NCBI GenBank assembly: GCA_040905665.1
Contig: JBBDRD010000014.1
Location: 1-64,000 of the forward strand
DNA from: DASVCN01 sp040905665
GTDB taxonomy: Bacteria; Deinococcota; Deinococci; Deinococcales; Trueperaceae
DNA length: 64,000 nt
Reading direction: 5' to 3'
In this document: positions 43,213 to 51,340 of the stretch, one piece after another
Position numbering within the stretch: the first letter of the stretch is position 1
Layout of the letters: each line of letters opens with the position of its first letter
Position numbers and translations under genes: made by a program
Notes under the pieces: generated by a model
What the model saw: the letters and a program-made list of their open reading frames with translations, nothing else
Told to the model about the DNA's origin: nothing
The model's database searches: none

Positions 43213-44145
43213 ATGGCCGTCCACACCTTCCAGCCCCGGCACTACCACAACACGCTCGGCAGCCACGAGCCGGTCCTGCGCGTCGCTAGCGGTGACACGA
43301 TCATCACGACGACGGTCGACGCCTACGGGTTCGACCACGCACATGAGCAGGTCGCACAGAGGGGCAATCCACAGACGGGGCCCTTCTACATCGACGGCGC
43401 CGAGCCGGGCGACATGCTGGAGGTTCGACTCGAGAAGCTGACGCCCAACCGCCTGCGAGGCTTCAGCGGCCAGAGGCTTGCACCGAACGTCGTCGATCCC
43501 GACTACGTCATGCACCTACCCGAACCGATTGGGCCCAACAAGTGGGTGGAGTGGCACGTCGACGAGGAGGCCGGGACGGCGACACTGGCCGAACCCGAGA
43601 CCAGACTCGGGCGGCTCCAACTCCCGCTCGACCCCATGCTTGGCTGCTTTGGCGTTGCGCCGCCAGGACGTCAGGCAATATCCACCGCGACATCCTGGGT
43701 TCATGGCGGCAACATGGACTACCGCGGCTTTAGGGCTGGAGTTTCCGCCTACTTTCCGGTCTTCGAGCCTGGCGCCCTACTGTTCGTGGGCGATGGCCAC
43801 GCACTCCAGGGTGACGGAGAGATATCCGGAAACGGCGTGGAGATCTCGATGGACGTGGAGCTGAGCGTGCGGCTTCATAAGGAAAAAGCGATCCGCTGGC
43901 CGCATGGCCGGAACGAAGAGTTCATCTTCACCGTAGGCAACGCCAGGCCCCTCGACCAGGCGACGCAACACGCGACTACCGAGATGCTGCGCTGGCTCGA
44001 AGAAGACTTCGGCCTCGACGGGCTGGCGGCGAACATCCTCCTGAGCCAGTGCGTGAGGTACGACCTGGGCAACATGTTCGATCCGGCGTACACGATGGTG
44101 TGCAAGGTGGCGACGAGGCTTCTGGAAAATACGGAACCGAGCTAG
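43213..44145 (+). CDS. acetamidase/formamidase family protein
   Basis: 310-aa cytosolic amidohydrolase of the acetamidase/formamidase (FmdA_AmdA) family, which releases ammonia from small amides. Recognisable features: RVASGDTIITTTVDAYGFD near the N-terminus, GPFYIDGAEPGDMLEVRLEK, the conserved PLDPMLGCFGVAP, the HGGNMDYR metal and substrate region and FVGDGHALQGDGEISGNGVE. Start ATG 43213; the frame is open to 43123 but that part includes the operator repeats. Length is usual for the family. The amide activity may connect with the creatininase and aminoacylase genes of operon 2, but it lies outside that operon and on the other strand. Confidence 0.9.
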   Translation: MAVHTFQPRHYHNTLGSHEPVLRVASGDTIITTTVDAYGFDHAHEQVAQRGNPQTGPFYIDGAEPGDMLEVRLEKLTPNRLRGFSGQRLAPNVVDPDYVMHLPEPIGPNKWVEWHVDEEAGTATLAEPETRLGRLQLPLDPMLGCFGVAPPGRQAISTATSWVHGGNMDYRGFRAGVSAYFPVFEPGALLFVGDGHALQGDGEISGNGVEISMDVELSVRLHKEKAIRWPHGRNEEFIFTVGNARPLDQATQHATTEMLRWLEEDFGLDGLAANILLSQCVRYDLGNMFDPAYTMVCKVATRLLENTEPS

Positions 44146-44156
44146 CGATTTCTGCC

Positions 44157-44330
44157 ATAGGTATCGTCGATTCGAGCGTAATCCTGCAGATTCTCTTCAA
44201 CGAACCCGCCGCCCAACGGGCCCTTCGCACACTCGGCTCGGCGGGCAGCCTCAAGCTTGCCGCGCCCACACTGCTCGAGACCGAGATCGTATTCGGAGCA
44301 GCAACTGGTTTCGGATCCGGTGCGGTCGCT
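44157..44330 (+). pseudogene. VapC-like PIN toxin N-terminal stump
   Basis: Reads IGIVDSSVILQILFNEPAAQ and then LAAPTLLETEIVFGA, the first acidic strand and second acidic helix of a VapC PIN ribonuclease. It has no proper start; an open frame runs in from the acetamidase region. After about 58 codons the sequence becomes that of the TOTE primase fossil in the same frame. The toxin therefore lacks its second half. Confidence 0.7.
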
Positions 44331-44622
44331 GATGAGGTCCCGTCCTGTCACCTCAAGGGTAGAGAGCCGGGTCGCTCGGGCGAGTTCACGGTCGGGGGTT
44401 TATCCGATGTTGCCCGACGGAACCTGCCGGTTCCTGGCCGTCGACTTCGACAAGAAGTCGTGGAGGCAGGACGTTATGGTGTTCCGCGAGGCGTCCGGCA
44501 CCAGGGGCGTTCACACGGCGATCGAGCGTTCGCGATCCGGCAATGGCGCTCACACCTGGGTGTTCTTCGCCGAAGCGATTTCGGCAACTGACGCGAGGCG
44601 GCTGGGCACCTCCCTCCTCTGA
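44331..44622 (+). pseudogene. fossil of TOTE-system primase domain
   Basis: The frame from the PIN stump continues as ADEV..CHLKGREPGRSGEF, then shifts near 44390 to GVYPMLPDGTCRFLAVDFDK and onward to HTAIERSRSGNGAHTWVFFA, ending LGTSLL. This matches the archaeo-eukaryotic primase domain of TOTE conflict-system proteins, including the catalytic DFD and the SGNGxH motif. About 90 of the usual roughly 200 residues of the domain remain, with at least one frameshift and no helicase part. Recognition is from memory of the family motif. Confidence 0.72.
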
Positions 44623-44640
44623 AACGAAGATTCCTTTCAC

Positions 44641-44775
44641 GGTCGCTCAAATGCCGCTCAATCTGGCGCTAGTCATCGTCTTAGAAAGGTGATCCGCTCG
44701 AGGATGTTCTCGGGTTCGTCCCAGAGTGTCGCGATGAGCCGTGTTCTTCTTCAGCACACCCAGATAGTCTTGCAT
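44641..44775 (-). pseudogene. tiny coupled frame, probably frameshifted
   Basis: Starts at ATG 44773-44775 on the last base of the stop of the 57-aa ORF and begins MQDYLGVLKKN. A more protein-like continuation lies in a shifted frame: RLIATLWDEPENILERITFL, ending at a stop near 44682. A one-base shift around 44740 would join them into about 35 residues. No family recognised. Confidence 0.35.
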
Positions 44776-44948
44776 CAGTCCGCTGGAGGAAGGGCGATTA
44801 CGCTCTGCTGGCTCTCGGCGCGTGATAGCAGATTAGCCAGCGCTTTCGCCGCCTCCGGCCGATCGTCGTCTTGCCGACACAGACAACTCCGGTCAAGTAA
44901 ACGCGCACTCTGCTCCTCCTCTGTCTCCACCTCCGTGCCAGAGGGCAT
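44775..44948 (-). CDS. 57-aa acidic hypothetical protein
   Basis: Small frame starting at ATG 44946-44948 and ending on a TGA that overlaps the next ATG. The sequence is MPSGTEVETEEEQSARLLDR followed later by RPEAAKALANLLSRAESQQS. The acidic N-terminus, amphipathic C-terminal helix and one-base coupling to a second tiny frame resemble toxin-antitoxin pairs. It may also be a remnant, given the decayed neighbourhood. Confidence 0.4.
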   Translation of the reverse strand: MPSGTEVETEEEQSARLLDRSCLCRQDDDRPEAAKALANLLSRAESQQSVIALPPAD

Positions 44949-44990
44949 GTGGTAGTGCTCGCAGCGATCAAGGCTGACGCGATCGCATCG

Positions 44991-45281
44991 TTAGATACGA
45001 GTTTTCCACCTGTTTGGGTCACGGCTGCCATGCATAACTGCGAGTACGACGATCAGCGAATCCTCCACGCGATAGTAGATACCGAACGGAAATCGCTTCA
45101 TCAGTTGTCGCCGGGTTTCTCTATGCACCAGCGGGTACATGAGAGGCGCGTCCGCCATTGCCGAAAGGGCGACCAGTAGTTCATCGAGAAAATCGTGACC
45201 AAGTCGCGGCAGTTGCTGCTCATACCACAGCGCCGCTTCCCATATGTCTCGTTCTGCCTCTGGCCGAAGCCGAACCTCCAA
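44991..45281 (-). CDS. RelE/ParE family toxin
   Basis: 96-aa RelE/ParE-fold toxin. Typical elements: EAERDIWEAALWYEQQLP in the N-terminal helices, PLMYPLVHRETRRQLMKRFP in the core strand, and IYYRVEDSLIVVLAVMHGSRDP at the end. Such toxins act on gyrase (ParE) or on ribosome-bound mRNA (RelE); the WYEQQ helix and HGSRDP ending favour the ParE-like group. It follows its antitoxin by 2 bp and looks intact. Confidence 0.88.
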   Translation of the reverse strand: MEVRLRPEAERDIWEAALWYEQQLPRLGHDFLDELLVALSAMADAPLMYPLVHRETRRQLMKRFPFGIYYRVEDSLIVVLAVMHGSRDPNRWKTRI

Positions 45282-45283
45282 AG

Positions 45284-45493
45284 TCAGAGTTTGCGCCTTA
45301 TTTTGGCCACGGCGTCGGTGGCCGGACGGCCCGGTTCCCTGTCCAGCTCATACGCATCCAGGCGCCGGTCGAGTTCAGCCGTCTGTTCCGCGGTAAGCCG
45401 TAGGACGTGTTGATCTGCGGCTATGCTGTCCCACAAGTCCTCGACGACCTTGATCCGCTCTTCCAACGGAAGCTGTTGCAGTTTTTCAGTCAT
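45284..45493 (-). CDS. addiction module antitoxin (TIGR02574-like)
   Basis: 69-aa protein of the addiction-module-component family: LPLEERIKVVEDLWDSIAAD, then LTAEQTAELDRRLDAYELDR. Such proteins neutralise the adjacent RelE/ParE toxin and autoregulate the pair. ATG 45493 is the start. It is two bases upstream of the toxin gene, so the pair is one unit. Confidence 0.88.
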   Translation of the reverse strand: MTEKLQQLPLEERIKVVEDLWDSIAADQHVLRLTAEQTAELDRRLDAYELDREPGRPATDAVAKIRRKL

Positions 45494-45702
45494 CGCTCAT
45501 CCTTACTAGAGACCCTCTGCCAAACTGGTAGGCGCATAACCGAGATCAGGTATGGGCTCGTGTTGAGAAGCCAGTCACCTGAAGTGGGCTCCGCATTCAT
45601 TCCACCTGCTCATACCCAACAACTCTGATTAGAACTAAATCAACTAGAGTTTACCCAATCTTATCCGTCTTTCTGGCGCCTCTTGGTCTTCGCCTATAGG
45701 CA
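45494..45702. other. intergenic stretch without recognisable genes
   Basis: Upstream region of the toxin-antitoxin pair. It should hold that promoter. I see nothing else convincing here. Confidence 0.3.
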
Positions 45703-45934
45703 ACCAAGATTAACCAGTTTGAATATGCTCGCCTCAAGGTCGGTAAGAAACTCGGCCGGCACAACATGGCCAAGCACTTCAAACTCACCATCAGCGATGA
45801 TGATTTTACCTTTGAGATCGACCAGGACAGCGTAAAGAGCGAAGCAAAGATGTACGGCATCTGCGTGATCCGCACCAGCGTCGCATGAGCGCCCAGGAGG
45901 CGCTGCGGGCCTACAAGACTTCACTCACAACTTA
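45703..45934 (+). pseudogene. IS1634/IS4-like transposase fragment
   Basis: One frame reads KVGKKLGRHNMAKHFKLTIS, FEIDQDSVKSEAKMYGICVI and then RTSVA before a stop; a shifted frame continues AQEALRAYKTS. This order (KHF.L.I, then AEA.LDGI.VIRTS, then RAYK) is characteristic of the middle of IS1634-group transposases. Only about 75 residues remain and there is a frameshift, so it is inactive. It is more AT-rich than its surroundings. No terminal repeats were found for it. Confidence 0.65.
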
Positions 45935-46040
45935 GAACTTGTATCTTGAACCTGGGTCGAGGGAAAGCCGATTGGAACTTGAGATGAGAAGCTCGTGCTG
46001 AAGATTGGCTCACCTCGCCTGCCACTTGTACTCCGAACTA
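45935..46040. other. short spacer before IS630 element
   Basis: No gene visible. It holds the left flank of the IS630 element, including the TA at 46039-46040. Confidence 0.3.
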
Positions 46041-46052
46041 GTGTAGTGTCTC
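46038..46052 (+). repeat. left terminal inverted repeat of IS630 element
   Basis: CTAGTGTAGTGTCTC, including the TA target duplication. Exact complement of 47170-47184. Confidence 0.88.
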
Positions 46053-47181
46053 AGTTTTAGCTGGCGATTGTTTCGAGGGTTTGTCGGCCTCGACGGACTT
46101 TCTCGAGTATGGATTCGGCGGTGGCGGTCCAGACGAAGGGTCTGGGATTGTCGTTGTGGTTTTCGAGGTAGACCTGAATTGCGGCAATCAGGTCGGGGAC
46201 CGATCCGAACACCCCGCGGCGGATGGCTTTGTCGGTGATATTGCCGAACCAGCGTTCGACCAGGTTGAGCCAGGAGCTCGAGGTTGGGGTGAAGTGCAAC
46301 AGGAAGCGTGGATGCTTGGCGAGCCAGGCGATGACGTTTGGGTGCTTGTGGGTGGCGTAGTTGTCCAGGATCAGGTGCACGGCCAGTCCCTTGGGGACCT
46401 GCCGGTCGATGGTGCGCAGGAACTTGAGGAACTCCTCGTGGCGGTGGCGGGGCAGGCATTGACCGATGACCGTGCCGGTGGCCACGTTCAGTGCCGCGAA
46501 CAAGGTGGTGGTACCGTTGCGCTTGTAGTCGTGGGTCATGGTGCCGGCGCGGCCCTTCTTCATCGGTAGTGATGGCTGGGTGCGATCCAACGCCTGGATC
46601 TGGGACTTCTCGTCCATGCACAGCACCACCGCCTTGTCTGGCGGGTCGAGATACAGGCCGACCACGTCGATGAGTTTCTCCTCGAAGGTGGGATCGTTGG
46701 ACAGTTTGAACGTCTCCACCTGATGGGGTTTGAGGGCCAGTGCCGACCAGATCCGTTGCACGCTCGCGGGACTGACACCTTGGACCTTGGCCATGCTCCG
46801 ACACGACCAGTGAGTCGGTGGGCTGTCCTGCAGGGTGGCCCTCACGATATCAGCCACCTTCTCGTCGCTGATGGTGGGCTTGCGACCTCGCCCCGGACGC
46901 ACTGCGCCCAGTCCCGCCAGGCCATCCTCCAGGAACCGTTCCCGCCACGCGATCACCGTGGTGGGCGATACCCCCACCCGCTTGCCGATGGCGGTGTTGG
47001 CCACCCCGTCGGCGGCCAGCAACAACGCCCGCGCCGCCACCACCTCCCGATGCTGGGCAGCAGTCGATCTCGCCAGCACCTCAAGGACACTACGTTGACC
47101 ATCAGACAGTGGCATGGCTGCACTCGCGGGTCTCATACACCATCCTACCACGAATCACCACTTAATTGCGAGACACTACAC
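46041..47181 (-). mobile_element. IS630-family insertion sequence, complete
   Basis: A 1141-bp element bounded by GTGTAGTGTCTC (46041-46052) and its perfect complement GAGACACTACAC (47170-47181). Each end is flanked by TA (46039-46040 and 47182-47183), the target duplication expected of IS630/Tc1-type transposition. The extra C and G outside the TA extend the symmetric match to 15 bp on each side. It contains one full-length transposase gene and appears to be a recent insertion, because the repeats are perfect. Confidence 0.9.
46057..47136 (-). CDS. IS630 family transposase
   Basis: 359-aa DDE transposase. The N-terminal helix-turn-helix region shows GVANTAIGKRVGVSPTTVIA and WRERFLEDGLAGL. 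The catalytic triad is D in VVLCMDEKSQIQALDR, D in LILDNYATHKHPNVIAWL, and E in WLNLVERWFGNITDKAIRRG. All three acidic residues are present, so the enzyme should be active. ATG 47136 is used; ATG 47151 is in frame upstream and lies within the element. The stop lies 16 bp from the left end. Confidence 0.9.
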   Translation of the reverse strand: MRPASAAMPLSDGQRSVLEVLARSTAAQHREVVAARALLLAADGVANTAIGKRVGVSPTTVIAWRERFLEDGLAGLGAVRPGRGRKPTISDEKVADIVRATLQDSPPTHWSCRSMAKVQGVSPASVQRIWSALALKPHQVETFKLSNDPTFEEKLIDVVGLYLDPPDKAVVLCMDEKSQIQALDRTQPSLPMKKGRAGTMTHDYKRNGTTTLFAALNVATGTVIGQCLPRHRHEEFLKFLRTIDRQVPKGLAVHLILDNYATHKHPNVIAWLAKHPRFLLHFTPTSSSWLNLVERWFGNITDKAIRRGVFGSVPDLIAAIQVYLENHNDNPRPFVWTATAESILEKVRRGRQTLETIAS

Positions 47182-47184
47182 TAG
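47170..47184 (-). repeat. right terminal inverted repeat of IS630 element
   Basis: GAGACACTACACTAG, including the TA target duplication. Exact complement of 46038-46052. Confidence 0.88.
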
Positions 47185-47364
47185 CATCCTGGTCCGATGA
47201 GGCAAGGATGGGGCGGAACGCTCGACCAGCTCACTGACTACCTGACAGGCACTTGGCGATTCGAAGCTGCGCGAGCGGGACCGTACGCTGAGGCGATTGC
47301 GGAAGTGCAAACTGTACCAGCGGCCTCTACAAGACCGAGTTGAGTGACAGCCAGATGCCATCCA

Positions 47365-48198
47365 CTATCCTCGACCGTCTTCAGTGCAGGCATCGAGAAC
47401 GGCCATCGCGTCATAGACCGTACGGGCGAGATTGCAAATCCAGCGGATCTGCTCACGGGGGTCGACGGGTCCAAAACTAGACATGACCACGAGGCCGAAC
47501 GATCGGTGGGGCAGGTATACAACGGCGGCCTCACATAGAACGCGAGGTAATTCTCCCGGCTTGTTCGCCATGGTGACATACGCCGGCAAGGCCGAGCGGA
47601 AGGGACTCTTCTTCGGCTTCTTCAGCGTTCGCATGCACTCTTCTGCAACCCCCGGGGCAAACCCAGTGCCGGACCAAAGTCGTTCCAAGAGCCGAACGGT
47701 ATCGAGCGGACTGGCCAGGTTCTCCAATCCTTCAGCAACCGCCTGGTGGTCCTGCATCTTCCGGGCCAATACCGTATTCCTGAGGCCCCACGTTTCGAGA
47801 AACGCCGCCATGCGGTCGAGGCCGACCAGCTCGATGATCATGTTCGTCGCCGTATTGTCGGAAACCATGATCATCAGGTTGGCGAGGTCGCGCCAGGAGA
47901 GCTCGACAAAATCATCGAGGCAACCAAGGACAGCGGACCCTTGGACCCGTCCCATGATCTCGACTCGCTCGTCCAGGTTGACCAGCCCCTCATGATGGAG
48001 TTGGACGAGTGCGGCCAGCAGGTGGATCTTGATCGTGGACGCGGCCGGGAACTGCTCTGCACCTCTAACGTCCAGACGGTCACCGGAATACAGGTCCACA
48101 AGGGCTACACCCGCGACTCCGTCGAATGCCTCGACCTTCCGTTCAACGGTTTGGCGAATACGATTCCAGAACTCCGGCTTATTCAACCTCTTCCCCAC
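47365..48198 (-). CDS. class A beta-lactamase-like serine hydrolase
   Basis: 277-aa serine hydrolase of the beta-lactamase/transpeptidase fold. The nucleophile motif SxxK is in FPAASTIKIHLLAA; the SDN motif is in IMVSDNTATNMIIELVG; the KTG box is replaced by MANKPGELPR (K-P-G). No signal peptide is visible, which is unusual for a beta-lactamase and argues for an intracellular amidase or peptidase acting on D-amino-acid bonds. The start is GTG 48198, 9 bp after the aminoacylase gene. It is the last gene of operon 2; the IS630 element begins about 180 bp beyond its end. Confidence 0.85.
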   Translation of the reverse strand: MGKRLNKPEFWNRIRQTVERKVEAFDGVAGVALVDLYSGDRLDVRGAEQFPAASTIKIHLLAALVQLHHEGLVNLDERVEIMGRVQGSAVLGCLDDFVELSWRDLANLMIMVSDNTATNMIIELVGLDRMAAFLETWGLRNTVLARKMQDHQAVAEGLENLASPLDTVRLLERLWSGTGFAPGVAEECMRTLKKPKKSPFRSALPAYVTMANKPGELPRVLCEAAVVYLPHRSFGLVVMSSFGPVDPREQIRWICNLARTVYDAMAVLDACTEDGRG

Positions 48199-48207
48199 TC
48201 CCGAGAT

Positions 48208-49773
48208 TCAGGGACGGCCGCTCCTGACGATCTTCCCGGCCCTTGCACCGGTATCAGAGCCCCCGGTCCAGACCAACCGCCCATTGACCATCACGCTTTC
48301 GACACCGCGGCTGTACGAGTGGGGCTCGGAGAAGGTGGCTGTATCCGAGATCGTGGGGCCAAGCAGGTTCAGGTCGGCGCGCTGCCCGGGACGGATGAGT
48401 CCTCGGTCCCACAGCCCGAAGCGCTGAGCCGGCAGCGAGGTCATCTTCCTCACGCTCTCCTCCAGACTCAGTCCCCCAAGCTCATCCGTATAACGACCCA
48501 GGACCCGAGGGAAGGTTCCGTAGCTGCGGGGATGTGGCTTGCCACCCAGTTTGGGCGACATCGCGTGGCCATCGCTCGCCACCATCACATGTGGATGCCG
48601 CATCACGTACTTCACGTCCTGCTCCGCCATCCCGAAGCGCACGATCGAGAAAGGACCTCCTTCGGAAAGTATCAGGTCGAGGGCCGCCTCGAACGGGTCC
48701 TTCGCCAAAGCCGCCCCCAGCTGGTGGATGCTCAGGCCCTCGTAGTCCTTGTCCTCGGATCTGTTCAGGCCGGCAATCAGCACCTGGTTCCAGTCCATTC
48801 TCTGAGCGGCAACCGCAATTCTGTGCCTGCTCTCGTTGTCACCAAGCCGCTCCAGCAGCCCTGCGACGCCACCCTCGAGCGCCCAGCCGGGCAGGAAGAC
48901 CGAGAAGGTAGTGCTCGAGCCGGTGTAAGGGTACTGGTCGAGGGTTACGTCCTGACCCTCGCGCCGCGCGCGGTCGATACGCGAGAGGCTCTCTCTCACG
49001 AGGCCCCAGTTCGCCTCACCCATCACTTTGTGGTGGGAGAACTGGACGGGCACACCCGCGCTCTTGCCAATCTGGAGCGCTTCCTCCACCGCCGCCATCA
49101 AGCCGGCGGACTCGTCGCGAAGGTGGGTGGTATAGATGCCGCGAAACCGGCGCACCACGGAGCAAAGCTCTATGAGCTCGTCGCTCGAAGCGAAACTCCC
49201 GGGAGCGTAGATGAGGCCGGTAGAGAGGCCGGCGGCCCCTGCCTCCATCGCCTCCGCCACGTACCTCTTCATCAGATCGAGCTCGCTGGACGTGGGCGCG
49301 CGGTTGTCGAATCCCATCACCGCTACCCGAATGCTCCCGTGGCCAACGAGCGACAGGACGTCGTGACTGAGCGGCAATGACTCCATGTATTCGAGAAATT
49401 GCGCCGTAGAGGACCAGTCCCACGGCATGGTGGCACCAAGGAAGGCCGTGTACTTCTGGATCAGTTCGATGCGTTCCGGGTCAACAGGGTGAGGTGTGAG
49501 CCCGCAGTTGCCGACGACCTCTGTCGTGATTCCCTGGGATATCAGGCTCTCCGCTCGCGGAAACGCGGGCAAGGAAAAGTCCGAGTGGGTGTGGACATCG
49601 ATGAATCCCGGCGTGAGGTAGGCATCATGTGCCTCGACAACCAAGCGGGCAGAGGATCCAGAGAGGTCCCCGATGGATGCAATCTGCCCAGCCTCGACGC
49701 CCACGTCTCCCCTGAACCAGGGATTGCCTGAACCGTCAACGATTCGCGCGTCCCTAAAGAGGATATCGAGCAC
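48208..49773 (-). CDS. N-acyl-D-amino-acid deacylase-type amidohydrolase 1
   Basis: 521-aa metal-dependent amidohydrolase of the D-aminoacylase group. The metal motif HxH is in GFIDVHTHSDF (about residue 65). Other family features: TEVVGNCGLTPHPVDPE, STGLIYAPGSFASSDELIEL, YTTHLRDESAGL, HHKVMGEANWG and the C-terminal QRADLNLLGP. D-aminoacylases remove acyl groups from N-acyl-D-amino acids; the true substrate may instead be an N-acyl peptide, hydantoin or lactam. It lies 20 bp after the creatininase gene and 9 bp before the serine hydrolase. It has a paralogue in the same operon (51341-52927), so two substrates or two steps are likely. Confidence 0.85.
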   Translation of the reverse strand: MLDILFRDARIVDGSGNPWFRGDVGVEAGQIASIGDLSGSSARLVVEAHDAYLTPGFIDVHTHSDFSLPAFPRAESLISQGITTEVVGNCGLTPHPVDPERIELIQKYTAFLGATMPWDWSSTAQFLEYMESLPLSHDVLSLVGHGSIRVAVMGFDNRAPTSSELDLMKRYVAEAMEAGAAGLSTGLIYAPGSFASSDELIELCSVVRRFRGIYTTHLRDESAGLMAAVEEALQIGKSAGVPVQFSHHKVMGEANWGLVRESLSRIDRARREGQDVTLDQYPYTGSSTTFSVFLPGWALEGGVAGLLERLGDNESRHRIAVAAQRMDWNQVLIAGLNRSEDKDYEGLSIHQLGAALAKDPFEAALDLILSEGGPFSIVRFGMAEQDVKYVMRHPHVMVASDGHAMSPKLGGKPHPRSYGTFPRVLGRYTDELGGLSLEESVRKMTSLPAQRFGLWDRGLIRPGQRADLNLLGPTISDTATFSEPHSYSRGVESVMVNGRLVWTGGSDTGARAGKIVRSGRP

Positions 49774-49793
49774 TTTGCCTCCGCGACGGCACT

Positions 49794-50582
49794 TCAGGCC
49801 TCCGTCAGTCTCAGGGCAGCGAACTTCTCGATGAACGAGACGAGAACTTGCGTGGTGCGCTCCAGCAACTCCGCCCCGCGACCGGCATCGCCTTGGGTCG
49901 GATCCCCGTTCACGCCCGACGGCGTCAGCTCATCGAGGTCTCGAAACAGATTCACTGCGTGGCCGTCGATGAACGTTTCCGATGCGCCCTTCATCGGCAG
50001 CCCCTGAAAGTCGGAGTAGGAGCGGGCAGTGCCGTCGGCTAGCGTGCCTACGTCGTTCGGCCGCAGATGGGCCATCACGCTCGACTCCGGTTCGCCTCCG
50101 TGCCCGATAGTCTTCCCGAGCTCTGGGAACTGTTCGCGCGCGATCGAAATCATCGTTCCCCAGGGGAAGAAGGAACCGATAAGCAGGTCCCTCCGCGAGC
50201 GGAGTTCGTAGGCGCTCTGCTGTACGGCAGCGGCGTTGCTGCGATGGTTGTTGACGAGGATGAACCGGCGCGCGCCATGCTCGGCGAGGCTTTTGATGGT
50301 GTGCTCCACCAGCTGGGATAGGAGGTGCGAGGGCAGCGTGACGGTACCAGGGAAGTGCCGGGAGTTGGCGCAGTAGCCGAACGCCATCGCCGGCGTTACT
50401 ACACTGCCGGTCGACGATGCTGCGGCAAGGGCGACAGTTTCGGCCACTACGGTGTCCGCCGCCATAGGGAGGTGCGGTCCGTGCTGTTCGATGGTCCCCA
50501 TCGGTATCAGCACCACCGGATTCTGCTGAAAGGCGTCCCGGGCCTCGGTCCAACTCATTCGCGCGAGCTCGTTCGTCCTCAC
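49794..50582 (-). CDS. creatininase family amidohydrolase
   Basis: 262-aa creatininase-family protein. The metal-binding motif is VLIPMGTIEQHGPHLPMAAD (E and H ligands), followed by HFPGTVTLPSHLLSQL and the FILVNNHRSNAAAVQQ segment; the acidic motif GHGGEPESSVMAHLRP completes the zinc/manganese site. Members hydrolyse cyclic amides such as creatinine, dihydro-triazines or N-formyl compounds, or act in cofactor maturation. Here a cyclic or blocked amide from an imported compound is a natural guess. ATG 50582 overlaps the RraA-like stop by 4 nt. Confidence 0.87.
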   Translation of the reverse strand: MRTNELARMSWTEARDAFQQNPVVLIPMGTIEQHGPHLPMAADTVVAETVALAAASSTGSVVTPAMAFGYCANSRHFPGTVTLPSHLLSQLVEHTIKSLAEHGARRFILVNNHRSNAAAVQQSAYELRSRRDLLIGSFFPWGTMISIAREQFPELGKTIGHGGEPESSVMAHLRPNDVGTLADGTARSYSDFQGLPMKGASETFIDGHAVNLFRDLDELTPSGVNGDPTQGDAGRGAELLERTTQVLVSFIEKFAALRLTEA

Positions 50583-51292
50583 GATCCAGCGCGTTTCATG
50601 TCGATAATCGTGCAGCCGTTTTGCTCCAACAACTCGTTGACAGCGTCAACCAGGATCATCTCTCCTCGGCCTATCTGTTCTATCCACTTGTCCTCTTTTG
50701 CTTCTCGGGCTTCGGCCGCCGCGATGACGTCTGAAATCTCGTTTCGGGGAACGACCACCGCGCCGTCTTCGTCGGCAACCATCACATCGCCGCTGTTGAT
50801 GGCGGTGTTGCCGCAAACGATCTGGGTTCCGATCTGCCCGGGAGGCACGTTCCGGCAGGGTGCAATGGGCGTGGTTCCCCTCGCCCAGACGGGGAAGTCG
50901 GCGTCTCGCATTTGCGCCGTGTCGCGCACGAGTCCGTCTGTCACTAGTCCCGCTACGCCCTTCTTCTTGGCTAGGAGGCTCATGATCCCGCCCCAGATTG
51001 AGTGTGTCGTATCCCAGTGACCCTGGACGACGATCACGTCGCCGGGCTTAGCGAGCTCGATGGCTTTCACGCACATCGCGTTGTCACCGGGCCGAACCCT
51101 CACCGTCAATGCCGGTCCGCAGAGAGCATACGGTGCTTGCCAGACCGGCTTAATCCGGTAGTCGAGGGTGTTCAGCTTGAACATCGCGTCTGAGAGGAGG
51201 GCCGTGGGGAACCGGCGGATCTTCTCCATCAGCTCGGGCTCTACGTGGTTGTCGCGCAACTCGATGCGGAACGCCGGAAGTGTCTGACTCAT
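50579..51292 (-). CDS. RraA/HMG aldolase family protein
   Basis: 237-aa protein of the RraA-like/4-hydroxy-4-methyl-2-oxoglutarate aldolase family. The core shows GDVIVVQGHWDTTHSIWGGI, the LVTDGLVRDTAQMRDADFPV stretch with the conserved G-x-x-R-D, and VMVADEDGAVVVP near the C-terminus. Metal-dependent members cleave hydroxy-oxoacids to pyruvate; others (RraA) regulate RNase E. The catabolic neighbourhood favours the aldolase reading. It follows the second D-aminoacylase gene by 48 bp. Confidence 0.85.
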   Translation of the reverse strand: MSQTLPAFRIELRDNHVEPELMEKIRRFPTALLSDAMFKLNTLDYRIKPVWQAPYALCGPALTVRVRPGDNAMCVKAIELAKPGDVIVVQGHWDTTHSIWGGIMSLLAKKKGVAGLVTDGLVRDTAQMRDADFPVWARGTTPIAPCRNVPPGQIGTQIVCGNTAINSGDVMVADEDGAVVVPRNEISDVIAAAEAREAKEDKWIEQIGRGEMILVDAVNELLEQNGCTIIDMKRAGS

Positions 51293-51340
51293 TTCATGCT
51301 CCTTCGGATGCAGCTAGCCGTAATCGAACGCAGCAGGTCT

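Noticed and set aside
44798..45031. Minus-strand frame with a P-loop-like LTGVVCVGKTTIG string
   Set aside because: The rest of the frame is arginine-rich and structureless, overlaps the ParE gene end and a better small ORF, and lacks other ATPase motifs. The match is probably accidental.
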